Shown here one piece after another: positions 42,755 to 56,134 of a stretch of DNA of 64,000 nucleotides. The position numbers were made by a program, and so were the translations under genes. The notes under the pieces were generated by a model. The model saw only the letters and a list, made by a program, of their open reading frames with translations, was not told the origin of the DNA and did no database searches. Within the stretch, counting starts at the first letter, position 1. Every line of letters starts with the position of its first letter. Source of the DNA: Bacteroidota bacterium (GTDB lineage: Bacteria; Bacteroidota; Bacteroidia; Bacteroidales; P3); NCBI GenBank assembly GCA_017860255.1, contig JAFNAR010000009.1, positions 1-64,000 on the forward strand, written 5' to 3'.

Positions 42755-44164
42755 ATGACATTAAAGCAAGCTATTGAAAAGCATAATGGATTAAAATTTA
42801 TTGTTGAGCAGTTTAATATCTACTCATCCATTGGACGTAAAGCTCTTTTAAGCACAAGTTATTTAAAAGACAAAGCTCTTCTAAGCTCCAAACATTTAAT
42901 TATTGAAGGTTGTCAAAACTATATTTCAGAACCAATAAATATTAAAACCTTAAGCAAGGTACGCAAGATATTAAGTTATTTGAATGATATTAGTGGAACA
43001 TTGAATATTCTTAAACAAAATCAAATACTTGATGATGTTTCTCTTTTTGAGATTAAACAATTTGCTATAGCATGTTCAAAAATAAAATCACTAATTTTTG
43101 ACATATCTAACTATTTACCAAAATCTAATAAAGAAGATTTGACTATTCCTGATTTAAGTAATGTTATTAAGATTTTAGATCCAGAAGGATTACTACTTAG
43201 TCAATTCTATATTTATAATGCTTATTCAAAAGAGCTAACTGAAAAAAGAAAACTTTGGGAAATTGCAAAGAAAGAAAACAACGAAGAAAAAGCTTTCAGC
43301 CTATATTTAGAAACTCAAGAATTAGAAGATAAAATAAGGGAAAGACTTTCCAATGAGCTTAATGAATATGTTGACTCTTTGAAAACAGCAATTAAGGTTG
43401 TTGGAGATATTGATATCTACTTTGCTTTGGCAGAATATTTTCAAAAGAACAATTATATTAAACCTGTTTTCTCAACAACCAATAAAATATCCTACAAACA
43501 ACTTACCTATCCGCCACTTTTACATCGTTTAGAAAAAGAAAACAAACACTATCAACCAATTGATATCACTCTTACAAACAAACCTTGTCTTGTAACTGGA
43601 GCAAATATGGCTGGGAAGACAATACTTTTAAAATCTCTTTGGCTTTGTCAATATTTAATTCAATTTGGATTCTTTATTCCTGCACAAAAAGCACAAGTAA
43701 TTTTGGTTGAAGATATTCTTACTTCAATTGGAGATCATCAAAACGAACACGAAGGTCTCTCCTCCTATGCTTCTGAAATTATTCTTTTGAATGAAATAAT
43801 TCAGAAAGTAAAACAAGGCAAAGAATATTTAGTTTTGATCGATGAATTGGCAAGGACAACCAATCCTACTGAAGGAGTTGCTCTTGTAGATAGTTTTCTA
43901 AATATAATGTCAAACAAAAGTTCTTATTCCATAACCACAACACACTATAGCGGAATTAAAACAGAATGTTATAGATTAAGAGTAAAAGGCTTTATTCCAA
44001 ATAAAACACAAACAAAACTCTCATTAAAAGATATTCCTAATCAAATAGATTATTCTTTAATTGAAGATAAAGAACAGAAAGTGCCTAATGAAGCATTAAA
44101 CTTAGCATCATTATTAGGCATTGATGAAGAATTTATTGAAAAAGCAAGGGAACTTATAAAATAA
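42755..44164 (+). CDS. kamC: KamC-like MutS-family ATPase of the lysine cluster
   Basis: A 469-residue protein with the C-terminal MutS ATPase (Walker A TGANMAGKT at 281-289; YLVLIDELARTTNPTEG Walker B/signature; TTTHYSG) preceded only by a MutS core-like helical region. It lacks the N-terminal mismatch-recognition and connector domains, so it is not a mismatch-repair MutS. Position after kamA-kamB identifies it as the MutS-like partner of lysine 5,6-aminomutase. It is the last gene of the plus-strand set; kamD/kamE do not follow. Confidence 0.85.
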   Translation: MTLKQAIEKHNGLKFIVEQFNIYSSIGRKALLSTSYLKDKALLSSKHLIIEGCQNYISEPINIKTLSKVRKILSYLNDISGTLNILKQNQILDDVSLFEIKQFAIACSKIKSLIFDISNYLPKSNKEDLTIPDLSNVIKILDPEGLLLSQFYIYNAYSKELTEKRKLWEIAKKENNEEKAFSLYLETQELEDKIRERLSNELNEYVDSLKTAIKVVGDIDIYFALAEYFQKNNYIKPVFSTTNKISYKQLTYPPLLHRLEKENKHYQPIDITLTNKPCLVTGANMAGKTILLKSLWLCQYLIQFGFFIPAQKAQVILVEDILTSIGDHQNEHEGLSSYASEIILLNEIIQKVKQGKEYLVLIDELARTTNPTEGVALVDSFLNIMSNKSSYSITTTHYSGIKTECYRLRVKGFIPNKTQTKLSLKDIPNQIDYSLIEDKEQKVPNEALNLASLLGIDEEFIEKARELIK

Positions 44165-44167
44165 AAA

Positions 44168-44240
44168 GAAAGAGTATTTAATCTCATTGCTTGCTATCAC
44201 ACAATTTCAGAATGGTTTGTGCTATGTTAAATACTCTTTC
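44168..44240. repeat. Long hairpin with perfect 14-bp arms
   Basis: GAAAGAGTATTTAA (44168-44181) is the exact reverse complement of 44227-44240. Inside, CACAA (44200-44204) can pair with TTGTG (44217-44221). No T-run follows on either strand, so it is not a typical terminator. A structured 3' end or small element is possible. It starts 4 nt after the kamC stop. Confidence 0.75.
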
Positions 44241-44337
44241 CTAAAGCAAATATACAATATATAAAAAGTTTTGTCAAGTCTTTTTATCAAAATAATTTAT
44301 TCAACCCATCTAAAACCCTTATAAATTATAAAAAGTG

Positions 44338-44370
44338 AACCTTCAATTATTCTAAAAATAATTGAAGGTT
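44338..44370. terminator. Bidirectional terminator between kamC and pyrG
   Basis: A perfect 14-bp stem AACCTTCAATTATT/AATAATTGAAGGTT with a 5-nt loop, T-rich on both exits, lies between convergent genes. Confidence 0.8.
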
Positions 44371-44407
44371 ATATTTAAATTTTATTTTTAATAGTAAAAC
44401 TAAATAC

Positions 44408-46036
<1,629 letters not shown>

Positions 46037-46055
46037 TTATCATCAAATAAAGATG

Positions 46056-46105
46056 CAAATATAATCATTTTTTGCTTTGCATTAAGCATATTTATATTAA
46101 TTTTG
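46056..46105. promoter_or_regulatory. Divergent promoters for pyrG (-) and the flippase (+)
   Basis: Minus-strand TATATTTG at 46056-46063 serves pyrG. Plus-strand TTTG 46076-46079, 18 bp, then TAATTTTG 46098-46105 serves the flippase, whose ATG is only 6 nt beyond the box, so its mRNA is probably leaderless. Confidence 0.65.
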
Positions 46106-46110
46106 CAACA

Positions 46111-47553
46111 ATGGATATAAAAGAAAAAACAATAAATGGAGTTATATGGAGTGCTATTGAACGTTTTTCGGTTCAAATAATTCAATTTATTGTACAAATA
46201 ATTATTGCTCGTCTTCTCTTCCCATCAGATTATGGACTTATTGGTATGCTTGCCATTTTCATGGCTCTGGCTCAAACTTTTACAGATGGAGGACTTTCCA
46301 ATGCTCTAATTCAAAAGAAAGATAGAAATGAAACAGATTATTCAACAGTTTTCTATTTTAATATTATAATAGGAATATTTCTTGCTCTTATTTTCTTCCT
46401 TTCTTCTGGAATAATTGCCAATTTCTATGCAATGCCAAAGCTTAAACTTGTTATTCAAGTTATGTCTGTGAATTTAATAATTTTGGCATTTCAAGTTATT
46501 CAAAAAACAATTCTTACTATAAAAATTGACTTTAAAACTCAGGCAAAAGCTTCCTTAATATCTGTTGCAATTGGAGGTGCAATTGGAATTGTGATGGCAT
46601 ACAAAGGATTTGGAGTTTGGGCTTTGGTTGCACAGTTTACTGCTATAAATTTATTTCAAACATCTCTTTTTTGGTATTTTGAAAAATGGAGACCTAAACT
46701 AATATTCTCAAAATCTTCATTTACTCGACTTTTTGGCTTTGGTTCAAAGATTTTATTAGCTAATCTTATTCATACCATTTACTTAAATCTCTACACATTG
46801 GTTATTGGGAAAAGATTTTCTGCCACAGATCTTGGTTACTACACTCGTGCAGACCAATTTGCTCAATTTCCTTCTTCCAACATTACAGGAATTCTCTGGA
46901 GGGTTACCTACCCTATTATGTCTTCTATTCAAGATGATAATGATAAACTTAAATTAGTATATCGTGAATATATACGTCTTTCAGCTTTTATAGTTTTTCC
47001 TTTAATGATAGGATTAGCTGCTGTAGCTGAACCTTTAATTGTTTTTATCCTTACTAAAAAATGGATAGGAATTGTACCTATTCTTCAAATTATTTCAATT
47101 TACTATATGTTCTACCCAATTAATGCCATTCATCAAAATCTTATGCAGGTTAAGGGAAGAAGTGATTTGTTTTTAAGATTAGAAATAGTTAAAAAGATTA
47201 TTGGTATTGCTCTTTTATTTATTTCTTTACCTTTTGGCATGTATGCTCTTTGTTTGAGCTTAATTGTTTATGCATTAATTAATCTTGCTCTTAATACTTA
47301 TTTTGCTTCAAAATTAGTTGAATTTAATATCCCTACTCAATTAAAAGATATTGGTAAAGTTCTTTTAGCTGCAGCTTTTATGGGAGGAGTTGTCTATTTG
47401 ATTAATTATATTGAAATATCCTATCTTCTAAAACTTATTTTAGGTATTATTATTGGTGGAATAAGCTACTATTTAATTGCAAAAATATTTAGAATGAAAG
47501 AATTGGAGCAATTGGTTTCACTCCTTAAAGGATATTTAAAGAAAAAGGCATAA
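46111..47553 (+). CDS. Polysaccharide flippase (MOP/Wzx family)
   Basis: 480 residues from ATG 46111; the upstream in-frame TTG overlaps the promoter. Multi-span inner-membrane protein of the lipopolysaccharide/O-antigen flippase type: GVIWSAIERFSVQIIQFIVQIIIARLL-style first helix, PSDYGLIGM, FTDGGLSNALIQKKD, GYYTRADQFAQFPSSNITGILWRVTYPIMS, and LMQVKGRSDLFLRLE. It would move lipid-linked saccharide units across the inner membrane. No glycosyltransferases lie beside it, so it is isolated from any surface-polysaccharide cluster in this window. Confidence 0.88.
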   Translation: MDIKEKTINGVIWSAIERFSVQIIQFIVQIIIARLLFPSDYGLIGMLAIFMALAQTFTDGGLSNALIQKKDRNETDYSTVFYFNIIIGIFLALIFFLSSGIIANFYAMPKLKLVIQVMSVNLIILAFQVIQKTILTIKIDFKTQAKASLISVAIGGAIGIVMAYKGFGVWALVAQFTAINLFQTSLFWYFEKWRPKLIFSKSSFTRLFGFGSKILLANLIHTIYLNLYTLVIGKRFSATDLGYYTRADQFAQFPSSNITGILWRVTYPIMSSIQDDNDKLKLVYREYIRLSAFIVFPLMIGLAAVAEPLIVFILTKKWIGIVPILQIISIYYMFYPINAIHQNLMQVKGRSDLFLRLEIVKKIIGIALLFISLPFGMYALCLSLIVYALINLALNTYFASKLVEFNIPTQLKDIGKVLLAAAFMGGVVYLINYIEISYLLKLILGIIIGGISYYLIAKIFRMKELEQLVSLLKGYLKKKA

Positions 47554-47558
47554 AAAAA

Positions 47559-47589
47559 GCTCCAAAACTTTTTCAGGAAGTATTGGAGC
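47559..47589 (-). terminator. Terminator of gyrB
   Basis: GCTCCAA pairs with TTGGAGC, with an internal loop, and is followed by T7 on the minus strand. Confidence 0.7.
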
Positions 47590-47625
47590 AATAATATTTA
47601 AAAAGTATATTCTCTTCTTGCCTAA

Positions 47626-49587
<1,962 letters not shown>

Positions 49588-49601
49588 TTAAAATCAATCT
49601 G

Positions 49602-49609
49602 CAAATATA
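49602..49609 (-). promoter_or_regulatory. -7 box TATATTTG for gyrB
   Basis: Minus-strand TATATTTGC, 30 nt ahead of ATG 49572. Confidence 0.6.
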
Positions 49610-49786
49610 CAAAAAAGATTTGACACTATTTATCATTTAAAACAGATATTCCTATTAGAAAACAAATCAAAGTTATAAGAAAAGAATTAATGAAGAAAAT
49701 TGTAGTATAGTAGATTTTTATTTTAAGGTCGAATATGATTATTTATATAAGATTCTTGGCAAAATAAACCTTATTTAAGTATAAAT

Positions 49787-49947
49787 ATATCAAGTAAAAT
49801 TCAGTAAGGTGGCACCATACTTATAGTAACATGACACCTTATTAAAGTATGGTGCCACCATACTATTGTTATGGTCGTACCATAATACCACTAAGGTACG
49901 ACCATAACTACATTAAGGTCGTATGTTATGAAATTTTTACTTGATAT
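49787..49947. repeat. Inverted flanks around palindrome array 4
   Basis: Left flank ATATCAAGTAAAATTCA (49787-49803) and right flank TGAAATTTTTACTTGATAT (49929-49947) are near-perfect inverted repeats that bracket the array. The right-flank start (TATGAAATTTTTA) is identical to that of array 2. Confidence 0.8.
49808..49925. repeat. Phased palindrome array 4 (mixed GGTGSCACC and GGTCGTACC, x6)
   Basis: Centres lie at 49812, 49834, 49855, 49877, 49899 and 49921 (spacing 22, 21, 22, 22, 22). The first three units are GGTGGCACC-type (the second degenerate, CATGACACC). The last three are GGTCGTACC-type, the same palindrome as array 2. The array lies in the gap between gyrB and the 7TM-HD gene. Other sequence in 49579-50062 shows nothing I recognise. 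Confidence 0.9.
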
Positions 49948-50062
49948 AAATAAAATAAATCCTGATTTACATACACTTAATCAAGGTAAAAATAAAAATA
50001 TAGCTTGATTAATTTATACTAATCAGCAAAATGGGGAAATAAACAATAAGAAAAGTAATTTT

Positions 50063-51898
50063 CTACTTTAAAACAGGATATTGGATTCTTGTATGATAAA
50101 TTGCTTGAAGCTTTTGCTTAAGAACTTGTTTGATTATAGTTAAATCTCTAAAGGTAATGTTAGAATTGGAGAATTGATCATTATTGATTTGGTCATCAAT
50201 TATTCCATCAACCAAATTACTTATTGCTTTTTCAGAATGGTCAGTCAAACTTCTTGAAGCAGCTTCAACACTATCAACCATCATAACAACAGCAGTTTCT
50301 CTTGAAAATGGCTTAGGTCCTTTGTAGGTGAACATATTTTCATCAATTGGAAGTTCTGGATGTTCTAACTTCTGCTTATTATAGAAATATTTAGTTTTGG
50401 TTGAACCATGATGTGTGCGAATAAAATCAATAATTGGTTCAGGAAGTTTATATTTGTGAGCAAGTTTAACCCCATCAACAACATGTGAAGTTATAATTTG
50501 AGCAGATTCTTCATTTGATGTTTCATTGTGAGGATTAAATCCAGTATGTTGATTTTCTATAAAGAAAAGAGGCTTAAATGTTTTACCTATATCGTGATGT
50601 AAAGCACCAACTCTAACTAAAAGAGCATTACCACCTATTTGATGAATTAAATCTTCTGCAAGATTAGCCACTTGAACAGAGTGTTGAAAAGTACCAGGAG
50701 CCTTTACAGACAATTCTCTTAAAATCTTATTATTAGTGTCAGAATATTCCAACAAAGACAATTCACTTACGTAACCAAATAATTTTTCAAATATAAAAAT
50801 TAAAGGAAATGCCAAAAGAGTCATACCTGCATTCATTGCAAAATAGGCAAAACGATAAGGATTTATTTTTGAAAGGTCAGCATCCTGAATAAGAGTTAGA
50901 GCCAAGTAAACTATAGTATATGTAAAAAAGACAAAAACGCTTGTTTTAATAAAGTCAGATCTTCTTTCAAGGTGTTCCATACTTATTATTACCATCATCC
51001 CAACCATAAGTTGATAGAAAACAAATTCAAAACTATTTGGAACAGAAAATCCAATTATTATTATATTTACCAAGAAAACATATAAAGATGAACGGGAGTC
51101 AAAAAAGGTTCTAATAAGAATCGGCGTTAAACAAAGAGGAGCAACATATATATAACGTAAATTGACATCAACAATAATTGCCGTTATGCCAACCATCATA
51201 ATAATTACAGTAAGAATTAATATTATTTTTCTGTTGTCTTCATAAAGTTCAGAAATAATATATTTGAAGAAAAATAGCATTGACAAGAGTGCTATAGCAA
51301 CCAAAATAAACTGTCCTAAAATTTGTTTGTAAATTATTCTATGAGCAGTATACTTTTCATCATAAGCCTTTCTATAGATTGAAAGTGCTTCATATTTAGT
51401 TTGACTTACCTCCTCTCCTTTGGCAATAATTTGGTCTCCTTTAGCTATAGATTCTTTAATGGTTGAAATATTATTTAATTTAATATCCAAAGCCTCTTGT
51501 GTTTTCTCTTTATTGAATTTTAAGGGGGCTGTTATTTCAGATAATCTAACATCAAAAGGAACAGAATCTTTAAGAACAACAATTGAATAACTTAAAGGCA
51601 AACCTTCAACTTCTTTAGGAATATAAATACTGTCGCCTTGAACAATATCAAAATAAAGTTTCTTATTATTAATTATTGCTGACTTTTCTTCCTTTAACTC
51701 TTCGTTAGACTTGTTAATAACAATATCAATTGGAGAAATTAAATTGTCATACTCCCAAAAAGAACCTTGCTGAAAATCATATTTAAAAGTCTGATTAGAA
51801 GGAAATATCCAAACAATTAAAGCACTTGCAATCAATGCCATCATTGATTTACCAATATTTGCTAAAATTTTCCTTTTTCTTGCTTTATTTGTTGCCAT
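50063..51898 (-). CDS. 7TM-HD family membrane phosphodiesterase (PgpH-like)
   Basis: A 611-residue protein with a first membrane helix (about 14-30), a periplasmic segment carrying FDVRLSEITAPLKFN and a KGDQIIAKGEEVS motif (7TMR-HDED-type extracellular domain), then about seven membrane helices (200-370) and a cytoplasmic HD domain (GTFQHSVQVANLAEDL; GALHHDIGKTFKPLFF; NTMVHSRE-like TSHVVDGVKLA; IRTHHGSTKTKYF). Homologues such as PgpH hydrolyse c-di-AMP. Length is slightly below typical. Its ATG lies inside the 3' end of the ABC ATPase gene (14-nt overlap), so it is co-transcribed. Confidence 0.88.
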   Translation of the reverse strand: MATNKARKRKILANIGKSMMALIASALIVWIFPSNQTFKYDFQQGSFWEYDNLISPIDIVINKSNEELKEEKSAIINNKKLYFDIVQGDSIYIPKEVEGLPLSYSIVVLKDSVPFDVRLSEITAPLKFNKEKTQEALDIKLNNISTIKESIAKGDQIIAKGEEVSQTKYEALSIYRKAYDEKYTAHRIIYKQILGQFILVAIALLSMLFFFKYIISELYEDNRKIILILTVIIMMVGITAIIVDVNLRYIYVAPLCLTPILIRTFFDSRSSLYVFLVNIIIIGFSVPNSFEFVFYQLMVGMMVIISMEHLERRSDFIKTSVFVFFTYTIVYLALTLIQDADLSKINPYRFAYFAMNAGMTLLAFPLIFIFEKLFGYVSELSLLEYSDTNNKILRELSVKAPGTFQHSVQVANLAEDLIHQIGGNALLVRVGALHHDIGKTFKPLFFIENQHTGFNPHNETSNEESAQIITSHVVDGVKLAHKYKLPEPIIDFIRTHHGSTKTKYFYNKQKLEHPELPIDENMFTYKGPKPFSRETAVVMMVDSVEAASRSLTDHSEKAISNLVDGIIDDQINNDQFSNSNITFRDLTIIKQVLKQKLQAIYHTRIQYPVLK

Positions 51899-52646
51899 TT
51901 TTTTCTTTTATCTTCTTGGTTAATGATGTACAAAAAATAAAATCATTAAGCTCCTTATTATCAGAATTCAAAACATTCTTATTATCTCCCTGCCACCACA
52001 ACTCACCATGATGCAAATAGTAAATCCTCTCACCAATTTCCACAACAGAATTCATATCATGAGTATTAATAATTGTTGTAATGTTATATTCATGAGTAAT
52101 ATCAGAAATCAATTCATCAATTAGGATTGAAGTTTGAGGGTCTAATCCCGAATTGGGTTCATCACAGAACAAATATTTAGGCTTTGCAGCAATAGCTCTT
52201 GCAATGGCAACTCTTTTTTTCATTCCTCCACTAAGTTCGGAAGGCATCATATTGTTTATTCCTTTCAAATTGACTCTTTCCAAACATACATTAACCTGAT
52301 CAAGCATCTTTGCACGAGAAGTTCTTTGGAACATTCTAATAGGGAACATTACATTTTCTTCAATATTCATAGAATCAAACAAAGCTCCAGCTTGAAAAAC
52401 CATTCCCATATCTTTTCTAACATCAATTTGTTGAGTGATTGTCATTTTATTAAACACTCTATTACTAAACATAACCTCTCCCTCATCAGGAGAATGCAAA
52501 CCAACAAGAGTTTTCATCAAAACAGTTTTTCCACTACCACTCTGTCCAATAATCAAATTACATTTTCCTTTTGCAAATTGAATATTAATATTCTTAAGCA
52601 CTTGCCTTCCCTCAAAGGATTTTGATATATTTTTAATTTCAATCAT
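51885..52646 (-). CDS. ABC transporter ATP-binding protein (MlaF-like)
   Basis: A 253-residue ATPase: Walker A IIGQSGSGKTVLMKTLVG, signature ELSGGMKKRVAIARAIA, Walker B YLFCDEPNSGLDP and H-loop NTHDMNSV. The LSGGM signature and the MlaE-type permease next to it place it in the MlaF/Mkl group, which drives phospholipid or lipid transport between membranes. Its ATG overlaps the permease stop by one base. No mlaD-type substrate-binding gene follows in this operon, unlike many Mla loci. Confidence 0.9.
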   Translation of the reverse strand: MIEIKNISKSFEGRQVLKNINIQFAKGKCNLIIGQSGSGKTVLMKTLVGLHSPDEGEVMFSNRVFNKMTITQQIDVRKDMGMVFQAGALFDSMNIEENVMFPIRMFQRTSRAKMLDQVNVCLERVNLKGINNMMPSELSGGMKKRVAIARAIAAKPKYLFCDEPNSGLDPQTSILIDELISDITHEYNITTIINTHDMNSVVEIGERIYYLHHGELWWQGDNKNVLNSDNKELNDFIFCTSLTKKIKEKNGNK

Positions 52647-53392
52647 TAGAAGAACAAATTAGTCATTAGCAAATTAAAAATCATTATCGCAACACTGCTT
52701 TGAACAACTGCTTTAGTACTTTGAATACCTACTTCAACAGAACCTCCAACCATAGTGTAACCCCTATATGATGCAATTGAAGATATAATTAAAGCATTTA
52801 CTGCTGTTTTAACCATAGCATAAATAACATCGTAAGTAGTGAACTCAAGTCTAATACCTTCAACGTAATGAAAAGCAGACAATCCATTAGCCATTCCTCC
52901 AAATCCTCCTCCAATTAATCCAATAAAAATACTAAGAATTATTAGCAAAGGGAAGAAGATAAAACAAGCAAAAATTTTAGGTAAAATAAGATAATTGGCA
53001 GTATTAACCCCCATTACCTCCATTGCATCTATTTGTTCGGATATTTTTTGAGAACCAATTTCAGAAGCAATCATAGAAGCACATTTTCCTGCTAAAATTA
53101 AAGAAATAACAGTTGGTGCAAATTCCAATATAAGAGCTTTTCTTGAAGCATATCCATAAATCCAAGAAGGATAGATCGGATTTTCCAAATTAAGTATCAT
53201 TTGAATTACAACTGCTGCTCCAACAAAAACAGAAATAACACAAACAATAGGGATTGAATTTACTCCCAATGCCTCCATCTCATGAAGAATTTGCCTGCGA
53301 AATATATGCATATTTTGAGGCTTCTTAAAGGCATCCTTCATTAATATAAGGTATGATCCAAATTCTAATAGGAAGTTTTTAATTAACGACAT
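52646..53392 (-). CDS. MlaE-family ABC permease
   Basis: A 248-residue permease of the MlaE/TTG2B family with five to six membrane spans. Conserved features are VFVGAAVVIQMILNL, EFAPTVISLILAGKCASMIASEIGSQKISEQIDAMEVMGVNTANYLILPKI and the terminal SIASYRGYTMVGGSVEVGIQSTKAVV. It works with the ATPase gene immediately downstream in lipid transport across the periplasm. One-base overlaps at both ends (clpC stop/ATG and ATG/stop) make a tightly coupled operon with clpC upstream. Confidence 0.92.
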   Translation of the reverse strand: MSLIKNFLLEFGSYLILMKDAFKKPQNMHIFRRQILHEMEALGVNSIPIVCVISVFVGAAVVIQMILNLENPIYPSWIYGYASRKALILEFAPTVISLILAGKCASMIASEIGSQKISEQIDAMEVMGVNTANYLILPKIFACFIFFPLLIILSIFIGLIGGGFGGMANGLSAFHYVEGIRLEFTTYDVIYAMVKTAVNALIISSIASYRGYTMVGGSVEVGIQSTKAVVQSSVAIMIFNLLMTNLFF

Positions 53393-55959
53393 TAACTTAT
53401 TTCAATTTTTGTTTTATCCTTCTTAATAGTTACTTTAATGTTTTTCTTATCCTTTCCTTGATTTTCAAGAATAGCTTCAGAAAGTGGATCTTCAACAGAT
53501 TTTTGGATTTCTCTTTTCAAAGGTCTTGCTCCAAATTGTTGGTCTATTCCATGCTCAATAATAAATTCTTTTAACTCTTGTGTAAATTTAATATTGTAAT
53601 CTAAACCACTCAATCGTTTTGATAATTTATCAAGTTCAATATCAATAATCTTAATAATATCTTCTTTCGATAAAGAACGGAAGAAAACTATATCATCAAT
53701 CCTATTTAGAAACTCAGGAGCAAAAGTTTTATTAATATCATTTTCTATTATGCTTTGCTCAATTTCTGCCGCTTTGTTTTCTCTCGCTGATGTTGAAAAA
53801 CCTACTCCAATACCAAAATCTTTAATCTTTCTGCTTCCAACGTTAGAGGTCATTATAATTATAGTATTCTTAAAGTCAATTTCTCTTCCAAGAGAATCTG
53901 TTAAACGACCATCATCCAAAATTTGAAGTAGAATATTAAATACATCGTGATGTGCTTTTTCAATTTCATCAAAAAGAACAATTGAATAAGGATGCTGCCT
54001 AACCTTTTCTGTTAATTGACCAGCCTCTTCATGTCCAACATAACCTGGAGGAGAACCTATAATTCTTGAAACAGAATGTTTTTCCATATATTCACTCATA
54101 TCCAATCGAATTAGGTTCTTTTCAGAATCAAATAAATACCTTGCTAATTCTTTAGCCAAAAGAGTTTTACCAACTCCAGTAGGACCAACAAAAATAAAAG
54201 AACCTATTGGACGATTTGGATCATTTATTCCAACTCTTGCTCTTCTAATTGCCTTTGAAATCTTAGTAACTGCATCATCTTGTCCAACAACAACTCCTTT
54301 AAGATTTTCCTCCATTTTAAGAAGCTTTTGTGTTTCGTCAGTACTAACCTTTTGGATCTTTACGCCACTCATCATTGAAATTATATGAGCAATGTCTTCT
54401 TGACCAATTGAAATATAATTACCCTCAATTTCCTTTTCCCAATTCTTATATTTAGAATTCAACTCTTCTTGTAGATTTTCGACCTCAATTTTCAAAAGCT
54501 TAGCGTTTTCAAATTCTCTATTGCTAACAGCTTCTTTTTTTGCAATTTCAGCATCAATTATCTTTTTCTCCAATTCAACCATCTCTGCTGGAACTCTCAA
54601 ATCCCTAACGTGAGCTCTTGCTCCTGCTTCATCAAGTGCATCAATAGCCTTATCAGGTAATTGTCTGTCATTGATATATCTATCTGAAAGTTTAACACAA
54701 GCTTCAAGAGCTTCATCAGAATATTTCACCTTATGGTGTTGTTCATATTTAAACTTTATGTTTTTTAGAATTGTTAAGGTTTCCTCTTGAGTAGTTGGTT
54801 CAATCATAACTTTCTGAAACCTTCTCTCCAAAGCACCATCAGATTCAATATTCTTTCTGTATTCATTAAGAGTAGTTGCTCCAATACATTGAATTTCTCC
54901 ACGAGCTAAAGCAGGTTTGAAAATATTACTTGCATCCAAAGAACCAGAAGCATTTCCAGCTCCAACGATAGTATGAATTTCATCAATAAAAAGAATAATA
55001 TCAGGATTTTTCTCCAATTCAGAAATTAAACCCTTTAGTCTTTCTTCAAACTGGCCTCTATATTTTGTTCCAGCAACAACAGAAGCTAAGTCTAAAGTAT
55101 ATATTTTCTTTTTAAATAATGTGTAAGGGACATCCTTTGTAGCAATTCTTAAAGCCAATCCTTCTGCAATTGCACTCTTACCCACTCCTGGTTCACCAAT
55201 CAAAATTGGATTATTTTTCTTCCTTCTTGATAAAATTTGAGCAATTCTTTCCATTTCCTTTTCTCTTCCAACAATTGGATCAATAAGTCCAAACTCTGCT
55301 TGTTGAGAAAGGTTCTTTCCAAAATTATCTAAAAACGGAGTAGGTTTCTTTTCATTCTTAAAATTAGAAACTTTATTTGATTGTTTTATTGGAATTTTCT
55401 TTTCAAAAATACTATCTTCTTCTTCATCCTCTTGTTCGAAAATTGAATCAGATTCATTAAATGGATTTGATTCAGACTTTTTATCATCAAACTCAAATTC
55501 ATCTTCCTCATCATTATTCTCAATAGAATTCTTTATCCATGAATGAATAATATCGTATGTAAGGCCATTTCCAAAAAGAATATTTGAAACCAAATTATTA
55601 CCTTCCTTCAAAATTGCTGCAAGAAAATGTTCAGTACCAATTTCCTCAACACCCAATTCTGTTGCTTCCAAAAAAGAAAGCTTTACAACCCTTTCAGTTT
55701 GTTTTAAAAGAGGTACATCTTTTTCCTGATTTATAGTGCGAAAAGCTTCTTGTTGTTGTATTGTTTGTTCAATTTCTTTTTTTATTGCTTGTGCATCTAT
55801 ATTAAACTCCGACAATATCTGCATTGCCTTACATTCTTTTTCTCGTACAATTCCTAAAAACAAGTGTTCAACTCCAAAAAAATCACTTCTAAGCCTCATT
55901 GCTTCATCACTACCTGCTTTTATTACGTTTTTAGCGTGTTGTGTTAGTTTAGCGTCCAT
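53392..55959 (-). CDS. clpC: ATP-dependent Clp protease ATPase ClpC
   Basis: An 855-residue class-I Clp/Hsp100 unfoldase. A duplicated Clp N-domain (1-150; [15 protein letters not shown] and [13 protein letters not shown]) is followed by an acidic linker (about 150-210; [12 protein letters not shown]). AAA1 has [13 protein letters not shown]. The middle helical segment has a UVR-like heptad stretch ([19 protein letters not shown]). AAA2 has [12 protein letters not shown] and [20 protein letters not shown]. An EEDSIF-type acidic insert sits near 170-180. It delivers substrates to ClpP. The minus-strand box TAATTTTG lies at 55980-55987. Confidence 0.94.
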   Translation of the reverse strand: MDAKLTQHAKNVIKAGSDEAMRLRSDFFGVEHLFLGIVREKECKAMQILSEFNIDAQAIKKEIEQTIQQQEAFRTINQEKDVPLLKQTERVVKLSFLEATELGVEEIGTEHFLAAILKEGNNLVSNILFGNGLTYDIIHSWIKNSIENNDEEDEFEFDDKKSESNPFNESDSIFEQEDEEEDSIFEKKIPIKQSNKVSNFKNEKKPTPFLDNFGKNLSQQAEFGLIDPIVGREKEMERIAQILSRRKKNNPILIGEPGVGKSAIAEGLALRIATKDVPYTLFKKKIYTLDLASVVAGTKYRGQFEERLKGLISELEKNPDIILFIDEIHTIVGAGNASGSLDASNIFKPALARGEIQCIGATTLNEYRKNIESDGALERRFQKVMIEPTTQEETLTILKNIKFKYEQHHKVKYSDEALEACVKLSDRYINDRQLPDKAIDALDEAGARAHVRDLRVPAEMVELEKKIIDAEIAKKEAVSNREFENAKLLKIEVENLQEELNSKYKNWEKEIEGNYISIGQEDIAHIISMMSGVKIQKVSTDETQKLLKMEENLKGVVVGQDDAVTKISKAIRRARVGINDPNRPIGSFIFVGPTGVGKTLLAKELARYLFDSEKNLIRLDMSEYMEKHSVSRIIGSPPGYVGHEEAGQLTEKVRQHPYSIVLFDEIEKAHHDVFNILLQILDDGRLTDSLGREIDFKNTIIIMTSNVGSRKIKDFGIGVGFSTSARENKAAEIEQSIIENDINKTFAPEFLNRIDDIVFFRSLSKEDIIKIIDIELDKLSKRLSGLDYNIKFTQELKEFIIEHGIDQQFGARPLKREIQKSVEDPLSEAILENQGKDKKNIKVTIKKDKTKIEIS

Positions 55960-55979
55960 AATTAATATAAAAATAATGT

Positions 55980-55987
55980 CAAAATTA
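55980..55987 (-). promoter_or_regulatory. -7 box TAATTTTG for clpC
   Basis: Minus-strand TAATTTTG, 21 nt ahead of ATG 55959. It would drive clpC, the MlaEF-like pair and the 7TM-HD gene. Confidence 0.6.
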
Positions 55988-56134
55988 CTAAGATTATCTC
56001 AATTATGACATCTTTAATTAATTATTCTTATTCATTTTAAGCCAAAGAATGATTTCAATAAGCTAATAATCATAAAAATAACATTAAATTTCAATTCAAC
56101 TTCTTTTTATTCTTCATATTTCAAAAGAAAAAAC

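Noticed and set aside
42755-44164. DNA mismatch repair protein MutS
   Set aside because: Only the ATPase and core-like helices are present. It lacks the mismatch-binding N-terminal domains and sits in the lysine gene set.
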